Below, one piece after another: positions 27,502 through 36,408 of a DNA stretch of 64,000 bases. The DNA lies in contig JAXLRM010000003.1 in NCBI GenBank assembly GCA_046331095.1, positions 682,001 to 746,000 on the forward strand, given 5' to 3'. This DNA is from JAIBAC01 sp046331095. Its GTDB lineage: Bacteria > Actinomycetota > Acidimicrobiia > UBA2766. A program made the translations under genes and the position numbers. Under the pieces are notes generated by a model. It made no database searches. It was not told where the DNA came from and was given only the letters and a program-made list of their open reading frames with translations. Each line of letters opens with the position of its first letter. Positions within the stretch are counted from its first letter, which is position 1.

Positions 27502-28200
27502 TCAGAGCACGGACCAGACCGGTCCGGAGAAGTGGAATCGGCCCGCGATCCTGTCACCCGTCTTGAACGGCCGCGCGAGGTCCCCGGGCGCTGCGCAAAC
27601 CTCCACGAGTAGCCCCCCGCAGTCGACCGTTGCCCACTCGAACGCCCCGCCCCCGAGGTCGTTGTGGCGTAACAGGTGCGCGGTGACCGTGCCGCAGAGC
27701 TCCACGATGGGCTCCGGGGCGGGCACCCCCACCGCTGTCGCAGCCGGATCGGGGACCACCGACGCCTGCGCCGTCGGGGGGACGGGAACGACTGCCTCTG
27801 CCACGGCCCCGAGTCCGACCTCGATCGCAGAGCCCACCTCCAGCGCAGTTGCCCAGAGCTGGAAGTGCGGCGTCGCCATCGGGATCCGCACGACACCGCC
27901 CGGGCCCCACGCGTCGACCAGGATGATCGCGCAATGCGGGCAGTCGTAGTTGGGGACAACGGCCGCGAGCCGTGCCGGCGTGCGCTCCTGCGCCGACAGG
28001 AACGCGGTCACACAGGCGACTGCGCCATCGGTGTCCTGGTGCACGACGACCGCTGCACGTGAGGAGGTGCCACACACGTGGCTGATGCCGCCGTCGGGGC
28101 GCACCACGGGCTCGGTCTCGGCGATCGCCGTGCGGACGATGCGGTCCAAGTCGCCGTCGTTGTCGACACGGAACCCGAGTGCGTCGAGGCGGGCCGGCAT
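27502..28200 (-). CDS. Unknown protein with CPHC motif, last gene of the cell-shape operon
   Basis: A 232-residue soluble protein that I do not recognise. The N-terminal half contains VVPNYDCPHCAIILVDAWG, with a CPHC motif able to bind metal or form a disulfide, in a mostly beta context. A Pro/Ala-rich linker (about 140-165) leads to a second small domain ending FKTGDRIAGRFHFSGPVWSVL. It starts three bases after the rodA stop, so it is almost surely co-transcribed with mreBCD-mrdA-rodA. Confidence 0.7.
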   Translation of the reverse strand: MPARLDALGFRVDNDGDLDRIVRTAIAETEPVVRPDGGISHVCGTSSRAAVVVHQDTDGAVACVTAFLSAQERTPARLAAVVPNYDCPHCAIILVDAWGPGGVVRIPMATPHFQLWATALEVGSAIEVGLGAVAEAVVPVPPTAQASVVPDPAATAVGVPAPEPIVELCGTVTAHLLRHNDLGGGAFEWATVDCGGLLVEVCAAPGDLARPFKTGDRIAGRFHFSGPVWSVL

Positions 28201-28203
28201 CGC

Positions 28204-29373
28204 TCAGCTGTTCGCCGACAGCGACGGGGACAGCGGCGTTCGCGAGAAACGCCTCAAGTGCACATTGAGGATCATCCCGACGAGGATGCACGTCGCGAGG
28301 ATCGACGAGCCACCGCTCGACACGAGCGGCAGCGTGACACCCGTAACCGGCATCACGGCGACGGTGACGCCCATGTTGAGGAACGCCTGGAACCCGATCA
28401 TGGCGGTCGCGCCGGCAGCGAGGAGAGTCCCGAAGAAGTCGCGCGACAACAGCGCGGTGTGCACCCCTCTCCACACGACCAGCCCGTACACGATGACCAC
28501 GCTCAGTGCCCCGATCAGTCCGAGTTGCTCGCCGATCGCCGTGAAGATGAAGTCGTTCTGCTGCTCCGGTACGTATGAGAGGTTCGTCTGGGAACCTTCG
28601 AAGAGCCCGCGGCCGGTGACACCGCCGTTGCCGATGGCGGTCAGGCTCTGGCGCAGGTTGTACGACGCGCGCTCGTTGCTCTGTGGGTCGAGGAACGAGG
28701 TCAGGCGCGCACGTTGGTAGTCCTTCACCACCCCGAGCTGCAGGGCCCCGACGACACCGATCACTCCGATGACACCGATGACCACGAGGTGCCTGGTCTT
28801 GGCACCGGCGACGACGAGCATCGCGAAGGTCGCGAAGCAGAAGATCATCACCGAACCGAGGTCGGGCTGGAGCACGAGCAAGCCCAGCGGGACCGCCACC
28901 AGGCCGAGCATCCGCAGGAGTCGCTTCACGTCGAATGGCCCGCGCCCGTTCGACGCGACCGTTGCCAACACCACGACCATCACCGGCTTGAGCAGCTCGG
29001 CAGGCTGCACGGCGAAGGCGCCGAATCCGAACCAACCCTTGGCCCCATTGACCTCGCTGCCGAGCGGCGTCAGCACCAGGACCAGCAGGGCCACCACACC
29101 GATGTACATCGCAGGCGCCCACGACTGGAAGCGGTGGTAGTCGACGATCACGGTCACAGCCATCGCGATCGCGCCGAGCACCAGCCAAACGAGTTGACGC
29201 TTGAGGTAGCTGTACGGATCGGCACCTGCGTTCTCGAGGCGGGCAGCCGTCGCGGAATGCACTATCAGCACCCCGAAAGCGGCAAGGGCAGCCGTGCTCA
29301 CCATGAGCACCCAGTCGAGGTGGCGCCGCGGCTTGGACTGCGCGGAGACGTCGGCGGTCGTGACGACAGTCAT
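28204..29373 (-). CDS. rodA: Rod-shape peptidoglycan polymerase RodA
   Basis: A 389-residue SEDS-family membrane protein with about ten helices. Conserved segments are FGVLIVHSAT, GAKGWFGFGAFAVQPAELLKP, LVLQPDLGSVMIF and GVTLPLVSSGGSS. It polymerises lipid II for elongation with its partner PBP2, encoded just upstream. ATG 29373 overlaps the PBP2 stop by one base (TGATG). RodA rather than FtsW is chosen from the mre/mrdA context. Confidence 0.92.
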   Translation of the reverse strand: MTVVTTADVSAQSKPRRHLDWVLMVSTAALAAFGVLIVHSATAARLENAGADPYSYLKRQLVWLVLGAIAMAVTVIVDYHRFQSWAPAMYIGVVALLVLVLTPLGSEVNGAKGWFGFGAFAVQPAELLKPVMVVVLATVASNGRGPFDVKRLLRMLGLVAVPLGLLVLQPDLGSVMIFCFATFAMLVVAGAKTRHLVVIGVIGVIGVVGALQLGVVKDYQRARLTSFLDPQSNERASYNLRQSLTAIGNGGVTGRGLFEGSQTNLSYVPEQQNDFIFTAIGEQLGLIGALSVVIVYGLVVWRGVHTALLSRDFFGTLLAAGATAMIGFQAFLNMGVTVAVMPVTGVTLPLVSSGGSSILATCILVGMILNVHLRRFSRTPLSPSLSANS

Positions 29374-31430
29374 CAGTCGGTCCGATCCCCACCTTGGATG
29401 GTGCCCGGCGTCAGGCCGAAGATCCCCTCGAAGATGCGCCGTACGATCGGGGCGGCAGTCTGGTTGCCGGCACCACCTTCTTCGACGACGGCGACCACCA
29501 CGTACTCGTTGCTGGGTCCACCGTAGCCGGCGAACCACGACGTGTCGGTCTTGGTCGAACCGTTCTGGGCGGTGCCCGTCTTGCCCGAGAGAGGCACCTG
29601 GTCGAAGGGGAAGCCCGCGAACGCGCGCTTGGCGGTGCCGTCACGGGTCACACCGGCGAGGCCCGCCTGGATCACCTGGATCTGTTCCGGCGGGATCGGG
29701 AGCGTCATGATCGGTTCGGGCGGGATCTGTCGCACGACGGTCCCGTCCACCCCTTGGATCTGCTGGGCGATGTGGGGACGAAAGGCGGTTCCACCGTTCG
29801 CGATGGCCGCGTACACGTCGGCGATCTGGAGCGGGGTGACGAGGAGGTCACCCTGGCCGATCGAGAGGTTGATGTTGTCACCGGGGTTCCAGTTGTTGCG
29901 CGGGAACGCCTCGGGGTTCGCGTTGTTCATACGCCGCAGCCAGTTCTCGTCGGGGACCTGGCCGCTCTTCTCGTTGGCGATGTCGATGCCGGTCCGGTCG
30001 CCGAAACCGAGTTGGCGCGCGGTGTTCTGCAGGAAGTCGCCGCCCTCGCTGCGGCGCTGATACATCTCGTCACCGATCGTGTAGTAGTAGACGTCGACCG
30101 ACTCGACGAGCGACTTGGCGAGATCGGTGCGCCCGTGGCCGGTCTTGTTCCAGTCGTAGAACTTCCGGCCCTCGCGACCTGCCGTGTAGAACGGCCCCGC
30201 GTTGATGGTCGTCTCCGGCGTGATGAACCCGTTCTGCAGGGCCGAGATCGCGGTCACGACCTTGAACGTCGACGCTGCCGGGTACTGGCCCTGGATCGCA
30301 CGGTTGTTGAGCGGGTACTGGTTCGAAGGGTCGTTCAGGTTCGTCCACGTGTCCTGGGGGATCCCGCCGATGAAGTCCTGCGGGTTGAACGTGGGATAGG
30401 ACGCCATCGCCACGATCCCTCCGGTGTGGGTGTCGAGCACGACGACCGCACCACCGGGGGCGGGCGTGGGGTGGCCCTTCTCCTTGTCGTAGGTGTTGCG
30501 GGCGTTGAGGATCCCGTCGCGCAGCACCTCCTCGGCGATCGCCTGCACGTCGGGGTCGAGTGTCAGGACCACGTCGTTGCCCTGCTGGGCGGACTCCTCG
30601 CCGAGCACACTCACCTGCTTGCCCTGGGAGTTCACCTCGATCTTCTTGAGCCCCGGCGCACCGCGCAGGGCCGACTCGTAACTGGCCTCCACGCCGCCGC
30701 GACCGATCGAGTCACCGATGCGGTACTCGGAGTGCTGGTCGAGATCGTCCGCTGTCGTCTCGCCTACGTAGCCGAGCACGTGGGGGGCGATCGAGCGACA
30801 CGGGTCCCTGCGGATGTCCTCGCGATTCGCGGAGAGATCCGTCTGGTCGTTCATCGCCTTCTTCTTCTCGGCGTCGGTGCACGCGGTGAGCTGGGTGAAC
30901 ACGCGAGTCGGCTTGGTGACCGCGACCACTCCCGGGAACTCGTCCTGATGCTCCTCGATGTAGAGCAGGAGCTGCTTGGGCACGTCCTCGGCGATCGGGA
31001 TCGCGTCGACGGGCGATCCCTTGGGCTTCTCGAGCTTGGCCCTGATGACGTCCTCGCTCTGGTCGAGCAGGACCGAGAGGCGGGACACGATGTGGTTCAT
31101 GTCGTCGTGGCTCTTGATCTGGGCCTTCTCCACGGCGATCGAGAACGAGACGCGGTTCTCGACGAGGACGTTGCCGTTGTGGTCGAGGATGCGGCCCCGC
31201 GGGGCCTCGGAGCGGATCAGGCGCACCTGGTTGTCACTCGCCCTCGCGGAGAAGTCCTCGTGGTCGAGGACTTGGAGGTACCAGAGGCGTACGACGAGGG
31301 TGAGCAGAAGTGCCCCGATCACGACCGCGAGGATCGTGAGTCGCATCCGGGTGTCGCCGGCAGGTTGCTCCTCGAGTTTGCGGGCGGCGTCACGCGCCCG
31401 CGCCGCACGCTTCGCGTGCGGCGGCGACAT
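29373..31430 (-). CDS. mrdA: Penicillin-binding protein 2
   Basis: The class B transpeptidase that works with RodA. The 685-residue protein has a basic cytoplasmic start, one membrane anchor (RLTILAVVIGALLLTLVVRLW), the dimerisation domain (EAPRGRILDHNGN) and the transpeptidase domain with ASTFK (SxxK), SVD (SxN) and SGKTGTAQ (KTG). ATG 31430 is used, with AAGGAG 12 bases upstream. The frame stays open and strongly basic further upstream to the mreD stop, but no start codon is seen there, so the exact N-terminus is uncertain. Confidence 0.92.
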   Translation of the reverse strand: MSPPHAKRAARARDAARKLEEQPAGDTRMRLTILAVVIGALLLTLVVRLWYLQVLDHEDFSARASDNQVRLIRSEAPRGRILDHNGNVLVENRVSFSIAVEKAQIKSHDDMNHIVSRLSVLLDQSEDVIRAKLEKPKGSPVDAIPIAEDVPKQLLLYIEEHQDEFPGVVAVTKPTRVFTQLTACTDAEKKKAMNDQTDLSANREDIRRDPCRSIAPHVLGYVGETTADDLDQHSEYRIGDSIGRGGVEASYESALRGAPGLKKIEVNSQGKQVSVLGEESAQQGNDVVLTLDPDVQAIAEEVLRDGILNARNTYDKEKGHPTPAPGGAVVVLDTHTGGIVAMASYPTFNPQDFIGGIPQDTWTNLNDPSNQYPLNNRAIQGQYPAASTFKVVTAISALQNGFITPETTINAGPFYTAGREGRKFYDWNKTGHGRTDLAKSLVESVDVYYYTIGDEMYQRRSEGGDFLQNTARQLGFGDRTGIDIANEKSGQVPDENWLRRMNNANPEAFPRNNWNPGDNINLSIGQGDLLVTPLQIADVYAAIANGGTAFRPHIAQQIQGVDGTVVRQIPPEPIMTLPIPPEQIQVIQAGLAGVTRDGTAKRAFAGFPFDQVPLSGKTGTAQNGSTKTDTSWFAGYGGPSNEYVVVAVVEEGGAGNQTAAPIVRRIFEGIFGLTPGTIQGGDRTD

Positions 31431-31525
31431 CCGGAGCTGCGGCTCCTTGCGCCTGCGAAGGCGCTTGGCGACCCTGCGGTCCGAGCCGATCCCGCCCGGG
31501 AACTTCTTCTTCGGGAGCGTCGTCT

Positions 31526-32029
31526 TCAGGACACGTCTCCAGGTGCTGTCAGCAAGCGGCCCATCAAGGGCACGACGACCGTTCCGAGCGCTGCTGTGTA
31601 GAGGGACGAGAGAAGCACCGTCGGCACGGTCACACCGCGGCCACCCTGGCCCAGGAGCCAAGCCAGGCCGAGCACGATCGACTCACCGACCACGGTGGCA
31701 GCGAACGTCACGCCGACCTGGCGCAGCGGGCCCGGCGGGAGGTTCGGGGCCACGAAACCGACAGTGTACCCGACAATCGTGAAGCTCAACGAGGTCATCC
31801 CCAGCGGTAGGCCCCCGATGAGATCCTGCAGCAGGCCCGCCGCGAAACCGACGCCGGCGCCCCACTCCGGTCCGAGGCGCATCGCGACCGCGACCGTGAC
31901 GAGGAGGACCAGTTCCGGTTTCGCGCCGAAGAGGGTCAGCTTGGCGAACAGGGAGGACTGCAATCCGATCGCGATCACCAACGCGAGCGGGATCCCGACC
32001 CAGCGCTGTAACGCCCCCGCTTGGGTCAT
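31526..32029 (-). CDS. mreD: Rod-shape protein MreD
   Basis: A 167-residue membrane protein with five or six helices and the conserved GFAAGLLQDLIGGLPLGMTSL. It is part of the elongation complex. The ATG at 32029 overlaps the mreC stop by four bases (ATGA). Confidence 0.9.
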   Translation of the reverse strand: MTQAGALQRWVGIPLALVIAIGLQSSLFAKLTLFGAKPELVLLVTVAVAMRLGPEWGAGVGFAAGLLQDLIGGLPLGMTSLSFTIVGYTVGFVAPNLPPGPLRQVGVTFAATVVGESIVLGLAWLLGQGGRGVTVPTVLLSSLYTAALGTVVVPLMGRLLTAPGDVS

Positions 32030-32862
32030 TTGGACGGGGTCCACAGGAGCACGGTCACGAAGTCGCGCCGCGTCCCGTCGGCATATGGGTCCACAGTGAT
32101 CGACTTGACCAGGCCGGACTGGTCCAGGTCGACCGACGCCACGCGGCCGATCGGCAGGTTCGGGGGGAACCTGCTCCCCTCGAAGCCGGAGGTCGCGATC
32201 TCGTCGCCGACTGCGACGTCGGCGCTCGCGTCGACGAAGTCGAGGGTCAGCGGCTTACCGGAACCGTGCCCCTGCAGCTTGCCGGTGATGCCGTTGCGGA
32301 CGTCGCGTACACCGATGCCCGACAGCGGGTCGGTGAGCAACAGCACCTTCGACTGCGTCGAGGTTGCGTCGAGGACGCGACCCACGAGCCCCTGGCCGGT
32401 CCGCACCGGGTTGCCGTCGGAGACCCGACTGTTGGTTCCCGCGTCGATCGTGATCGTCTCGTCGAAGTTCGTCGCCGGCTCGCCCACGACTCTCGCGGTC
32501 AGGAAGTCGTAGCTCTGAGGGTTGACGACGTTGGTGAGACGGCGCAGCTCTTCGAGTTCGCGCTCGTACTTGGCAACGTCGACGCGCTCGGCGCGCAGAC
32601 GCTCGTTCTCCTCTTGGAGTCGCTCGTTGTCGCGGCTCAAGCTCCCGGCAGAGAAGATCCCGCTGAAGAACCGTCCGATGGGCCGTGTCACCGCCCCGAC
32701 GGAGGTCGTCACGGGCCGGACGGCCTCGAGAAGTGCCTTGCGGACTGTCGATCCCTCGGCGTCACTGCTGTAGTCGACGGTGATGAGGACCACCGAGAGC
32801 GCCACCAGGCTGATCAGCAGGATCTTGCGACGGCTCGGTGCTCGCCTGTTGAGAGCGGCCAT
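32026..32862 (-). CDS. mreC: Rod-shape protein MreC
   Basis: A 278-residue protein with one N-terminal membrane helix (ILLISLVALSVVLITVDY), a coiled coil (about 78-110, rich in NERLQEENERLRAE) and the periplasmic beta-barrel domain, with the conserved TGQGLVGRVLDATSTQSKVLLLTDP. It links MreB inside to PBP2 outside. It is 71 bases downstream of mreB. Confidence 0.93.
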   Translation of the reverse strand: MAALNRRAPSRRKILLISLVALSVVLITVDYSSDAEGSTVRKALLEAVRPVTTSVGAVTRPIGRFFSGIFSAGSLSRDNERLQEENERLRAERVDVAKYERELEELRRLTNVVNPQSYDFLTARVVGEPATNFDETITIDAGTNSRVSDGNPVRTGQGLVGRVLDATSTQSKVLLLTDPLSGIGVRDVRNGITGKLQGHGSGKPLTLDFVDASADVAVGDEIATSGFEGSRFPPNLPIGRVASVDLDQSGLVKSITVDPYADGTRRDFVTVLLWTPSK

Positions 32863-32933
32863 GGGCGAAACGTTGCCTCACTCGGACGGGCCACGCGCCG
32901 TGGGGCGCTCCGGGCCGTCCTGGGGAACAGGGT

Positions 32934-33965
32934 TCAGTGTTGGGAGGTCGAGGAGATGAGGACCTGCTTGAGCGCCTCGAACTCCTCGAGGCACTGCCCG
33001 GAGCCTATCGCCACACAGTGCAGCGGTGACTCCGAGATGAGCAGTGGCATCCCGGTCTCGTGACCGAGGCGGCGGTCCAGACCCTTCAAGAGGGCTCCCC
33101 CGCCGGTCAAGACGATACCTTGTTCCATGATGTCGGCCGCCAGTTCGGGCGGCGTCCGGTCGAGAGTGATCTTGACGGCGTCGACGACAGCGGCGACCGG
33201 CTCCTCCAGAGCCTCACGGATCTCCTCGGTCGTGACGATGATCGTCTTGGGTAGGCCCGTGACCAGGTCACGGCCCCTGATCTCGGCACGGGGCTCCTCC
33301 TCGAGGGGGAATGCCGAACCGATCGCGATCTTGATCTCCTCGGCGGTGCGCTCACCGAGGGCGAGGTTGTACTCCTTCTTGACGTAGTTGATGATCGACT
33401 CGTCGAGCTCGTCGCCACCGATGCGGACCGACTCCGACGTGACGATCCCACCCAGGGAGATCACCGCGACCTCGGTGGTGCCGCCGCCGATGTCGACGAC
33501 CATGTTGCCCGTCGGTTCGTGCACCGGCAGGCCCGACCCGATCGCAGCCGCCATCGGCTCTTCGATGATGTACGCGGCTCGGGCTCCCGCCTGTATGGCG
33601 GACTCCTCGACGGCGCGCTGTTCCACCTGGGTGATCCCCGAAGGCACGCAGATCACGATGCGGGGCTTCTGCCAGCGTCGCTGCTGCACCTTCTGGATGA
33701 AATAGCGCAGCATCTTCTCGGTGATCGCGAAGTCCGCGATGACACCGTCGCGCAGTGGCCGGATGGCCTGGATGTGACTCGGCGTGCGTCCGATCATCCG
33801 CTTCGCCTCGGCACCCACGGCAAGAGGCTGGTTGGTGCGCGTGTTGATGGCGACAACCGACGGCTCGTTCAGGACGATGCCGCGGCCGCGCACGTAGACG
33901 AGGGTGTTGGCGGTGCCGAGATCGACAGCCATGTCTCGCCCGAACACCTGGCTGAAGGTCGCCAT
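32934..33965 (-). CDS. mreB: Rod-shape actin homologue MreB
   Basis: A 343-residue actin-like ATPase that guides cell elongation. It has DMAVDLGTANTLVYV (phosphate 1), PSGITQVEQRAVEESA, GNMVVDIGGGTTEVAVIS (phosphate 2) and GIVLTGGGALL (adenosine). Many rod-shaped actinobacteria that grow at the poles lack it, so lateral growth is suggested. It is the first gene of the operon. Confidence 0.96.
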   Translation of the reverse strand: MATFSQVFGRDMAVDLGTANTLVYVRGRGIVLNEPSVVAINTRTNQPLAVGAEAKRMIGRTPSHIQAIRPLRDGVIADFAITEKMLRYFIQKVQQRRWQKPRIVICVPSGITQVEQRAVEESAIQAGARAAYIIEEPMAAAIGSGLPVHEPTGNMVVDIGGGTTEVAVISLGGIVTSESVRIGGDELDESIINYVKKEYNLALGERTAEEIKIAIGSAFPLEEEPRAEIRGRDLVTGLPKTIIVTTEEIREALEEPVAAVVDAVKITLDRTPPELAADIMEQGIVLTGGGALLKGLDRRLGHETGMPLLISESPLHCVAIGSGQCLEEFEALKQVLISSTSQH

Positions 33966-34026
33966 GTGGGTCTCCGAAGTTCGTCCCGGGGCTGGAACGC
34001 CGGAAGAGGCGCCGACGAAGGGACCG

Positions 34027-34056
34027 ATGCTAGAGAGACTCGGCCACGCTGGCCAA
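34027..34056 (-). promoter_or_regulatory. Promoter of the mreB operon
   Basis: On the minus strand TTGGCC (34051-34056) and TAGCAT (34027-34032) are separated by 18 bases, about 60 bases before the mreB ATG. Unlike most promoters here it leaves a real 5' leader. Confidence 0.5.
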
Positions 34057-34143
34057 TGTGAAGGCGGCGCCACCCCCCGGGCGTGCGCTCTCCACGTCCC
34101 GCCGTAGGGGACCGCACGCGTGCAGGTGAACTTCGGCGAGGGG

Positions 34144-34554
34144 TCAGCCGTCGAGCGCGGGGAAGAAGATCGAGATCTCGCGTGCGGCGGATTCGGGCGA
34201 GTCGGAGCCGTGCACGAGGTTCTCGGTCAGGAGGATCCCGTAGTCACCACGGATCGTTCCGGGCGCGGACTCGACGGGGTTGGTCACACCCATCAGGGTC
34301 CGGACCACCTTGACCGCATCCGGCCCCTCGAGCACGAGTGCTGCCAGAGGGCCTCCGGTGATGAAGTCGACGAGCTCTCCGAAGAACGGCTTGTCGGAAT
34401 GCTCCGCGTAGTGGCGCCGGGCAGTGTCGACGTCGAGGACACGAATCTCACCGGCCACGATGTCGAGGCCCTTGCGCTCGAACCTGGCGACGATCTCACC
34501 CACGAGCTTGCGCCTCACGCCGTCGGGCTTGATGAGGACCAGCGTTCGCTCCAC
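34144..34554 (-). CDS. ndk: Nucleoside diphosphate kinase
   Basis: Transfers phosphate between nucleoside tri- and diphosphates. The 136-residue protein has TLVLIKPDGVRR at the start and the active-site histidine in ENLVHGSDSPESA near the end. GTG 34554 is fixed by AAGGAG six bases upstream. It stands alone between mreB and the divergent DUF3467 gene. Confidence 0.97.
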   Translation of the reverse strand: MERTLVLIKPDGVRRKLVGEIVARFERKGLDIVAGEIRVLDVDTARRHYAEHSDKPFFGELVDFITGGPLAALVLEGPDAVKVVRTLMGVTNPVESAPGTIRGDYGILLTENLVHGSDSPESAAREISIFFPALDG

Positions 34555-34657
34555 TCGACACTCCTTGGCTGCCAGGCCGCTCGGGCGCACCACCCGGTGG
34601 GGCCCTTGGGTGGAGCAAGGTAGTGGGGTGTCGGCACGGCAGGCGAAGCGGCGCTTG

Positions 34658-34663
34658 TACGCT
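34658..34663 (+). promoter_or_regulatory. -10 element of the DUF3467 gene (leaderless)
   Basis: TACGCT, seven bases before the ATG at 34671. Confidence 0.55.
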
Positions 34664-34670
34664 CAGGTTC

Positions 34671-34946
34671 ATGGACCCTTCCAACTTCACCGGTTCCGAC
34701 GCGTCGGAGTACTACAGCGACTCGGTGCGGATCTCGGTCACGCCTTACTCGTTCATCCTCGACTTCGGCCTCTCCACCGAGTCGCCGGGCGAGCAGAAGC
34801 GGATGGCCACCGTGCGCATGAGCCCCCAGCATGCGTGGGTTCTCAACAGGGCACTCGCCAAGCACATCGCCGAGTACGAGGCGAGCATCGGCCCGGTCCG
34901 TCTCCCCGACGACATCCTCCGCGAGCTCGGCCTCGCCGACGACTGA
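34671..34946 (+). CDS. DUF3467 protein
   Basis: A 91-residue protein matching DUF3467: YYSDSVRISVTPYSFILDFG, then VRMSPQHAWVLNRALAKHIAEYE. The family is widespread and of unknown function. It has its own leaderless promoter and is followed by a family B repeat pair and the convergent folC. Confidence 0.8.
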   Translation: MDPSNFTGSDASEYYSDSVRISVTPYSFILDFGLSTESPGEQKRMATVRMSPQHAWVLNRALAKHIAEYEASIGPVRLPDDILRELGLADD

Positions 34947-34954
34947 GCACGATT

Positions 34955-35075
34955 GACGTGGGGACGCGAAACGGGTCCACAACCCACCTCACGTCCCCAC
35001 GTCGATCCGAACCCCCGACCCCACCCGACGTGGGGACGCGAAACGGGTCCACAACCCACCTCACGTCCCCACGTC
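34955..35075. repeat. Palindromic repeat family B, pair 2
   Basis: Two 49-base units (34955-35003, 35027-35075) with perfect 12-bp outer arms GACGTGGGGACG and CGTCCCCACGTC. The second copy overlaps the last 15 bases of folC and supplies its final codons (DVGT) and TGA stop. Confidence 0.93.
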
Positions 35076-36359
35076 GATCTCGAGCGCGGCGCGGGCCTCG
35101 GCTACGGTCGTGAGCGAGCCGGTGACGAGGACCATGTCGTGGGGGCCGGCATCGTCGCGAGCGGCCGCCAGGGCAGCGCCCACGCCGGGCTCCTCGAACA
35201 CCTCGGTTCCCACGGCCTCGGCGGCATCTGCCACGACGACCACGTCGGCCGCCCGCGTCGCATCGGGGGCCGTCGCGTAGAAGCGGTCCGCCGCCGTCGC
35301 CAGTGGCCCGACGATGCCGCTGACGTCCTTGTCGGCGAGTACCCCGCACACCACGAGCAGCCCGTCGAAGTGGAACACCTGGCGTAGCGTGGCCAAGAGC
35401 GCCTCGACCCCCGCCGGGTTGTGCGCGCCGTCCACGACTGTCAGCGGATGCTGCGCGACCACCTCGAGCCGGCCCGGGGCCCGGAGACCCGCGCACGCCT
35501 CGGCTAGCACGCCGTCGTCGACACGGCACCCCAGGAAGGCCTCGACAGCAGCGAGCGCCAGGGCCGTGTTGGTCGTCTGGAACCCGCCCAGGAGCGGGAT
35601 CTCGACGCCTTCGTGACGCCCGGCCGGGGTGACGACGTCGACCACGGTGCCACCCAGGGCAGGGGTGACAGCCTCGATGCGGACCTCGTGACCCAGACGC
35701 CACAGACCTGTTGCGCCCACGTCGCGGCAACGACTTTCGACCACGCCGAGGAGCTCGGGGGTGTCGACTCCGGTGACGGCGATGGCATCCTCCTTGATGA
35801 TGCCCGCCTTCTCCGCCGCGATCACGACAGGGTCGCCTCCGAGGAACTCGACGTGGTCGACGGCGACATTGGTGATCACGGCGACTGTCCCGTCGGCGAC
35901 GTTGGTCGCGTCGAACGTCCCGCCGAGGCCAACCTCGAGCACTCCCACAGCGCACGCCTCGGCCGCGAAGTGCTGCAGCGCAAGGATCGTGACAGCTTCG
36001 AAGTAGGTCGGCGCGCTCGCGCAAGCGTCCTCCACAGATGTGAGGATCGGCACCAGGTACTCGATCGCATCGGCGAACTCGTGCTCGCCGATCGGACGTC
36101 CGTCGATGACGATCCGCTCGGTCACCGACGTGAGATGCGGAGACGTGTACAGGCCGGTGTGCAGTCCCGTGGCCCCGACGATCGCTGCAGCCGCGCGTGC
36201 GACCGAGGACTTCCCGTTCGTGCCCGTCACGTGGATAACGTCGAAGGTGCGCTGAGGTTCGGCGAGGAGGCCCATCGCCGCCTGCATGCGATCGAGCCCG
36301 GGTGCGATGCCCCGCTGAAGCAGCGAGTCGAGATACGCGAGCGCGTCGCCGAAGGTCAC
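35061..36359 (-). CDS. folC: Folylpolyglutamate / dihydrofolate synthase
   Basis: Adds glutamate to dihydropteroate and folates. The 432-residue protein has the Mur-ligase P-loop VTGTNGKSSVAR, GLYTSPHL, LEVGLGGTFDATN and VVDGAHNPAG. The start is GTG 36359 with a TACGGT element six bases before it. The last four residues and the stop codon come from a family B repeat, so the C-terminus was probably changed by repeat insertion. Confidence 0.94.
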   Translation of the reverse strand: MTFGDALAYLDSLLQRGIAPGLDRMQAAMGLLAEPQRTFDVIHVTGTNGKSSVARAAAAIVGATGLHTGLYTSPHLTSVTERIVIDGRPIGEHEFADAIEYLVPILTSVEDACASAPTYFEAVTILALQHFAAEACAVGVLEVGLGGTFDATNVADGTVAVITNVAVDHVEFLGGDPVVIAAEKAGIIKEDAIAVTGVDTPELLGVVESRCRDVGATGLWRLGHEVRIEAVTPALGGTVVDVVTPAGRHEGVEIPLLGGFQTTNTALALAAVEAFLGCRVDDGVLAEACAGLRAPGRLEVVAQHPLTVVDGAHNPAGVEALLATLRQVFHFDGLLVVCGVLADKDVSGIVGPLATAADRFYATAPDATRAADVVVVADAAEAVGTEVFEEPGVGAALAAARDDAGPHDMVLVTGSLTTVAEARAALEIDVGT

Positions 36360-36365
36360 GCGCCC

Positions 36366-36371
36366 ACCGTA
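36366..36371 (-). promoter_or_regulatory. -10 element of folC (leaderless)
   Basis: TACGGT on the minus strand, six bases before GTG 36359. Confidence 0.55.
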
Positions 36372-36408
36372 GCGGCGTCTCGTGCGGACGAACCCGGGAG
36401 CGGGTGGG

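Noticed and set aside
29394..31601. Long plus-strand open frame of about 735 codons
   Set aside because: It is antisense to mrdA, with low-complexity Arg/Leu/Asp/Val composition typical of frames opposite GC-rich genes; mrdA motifs are complete.
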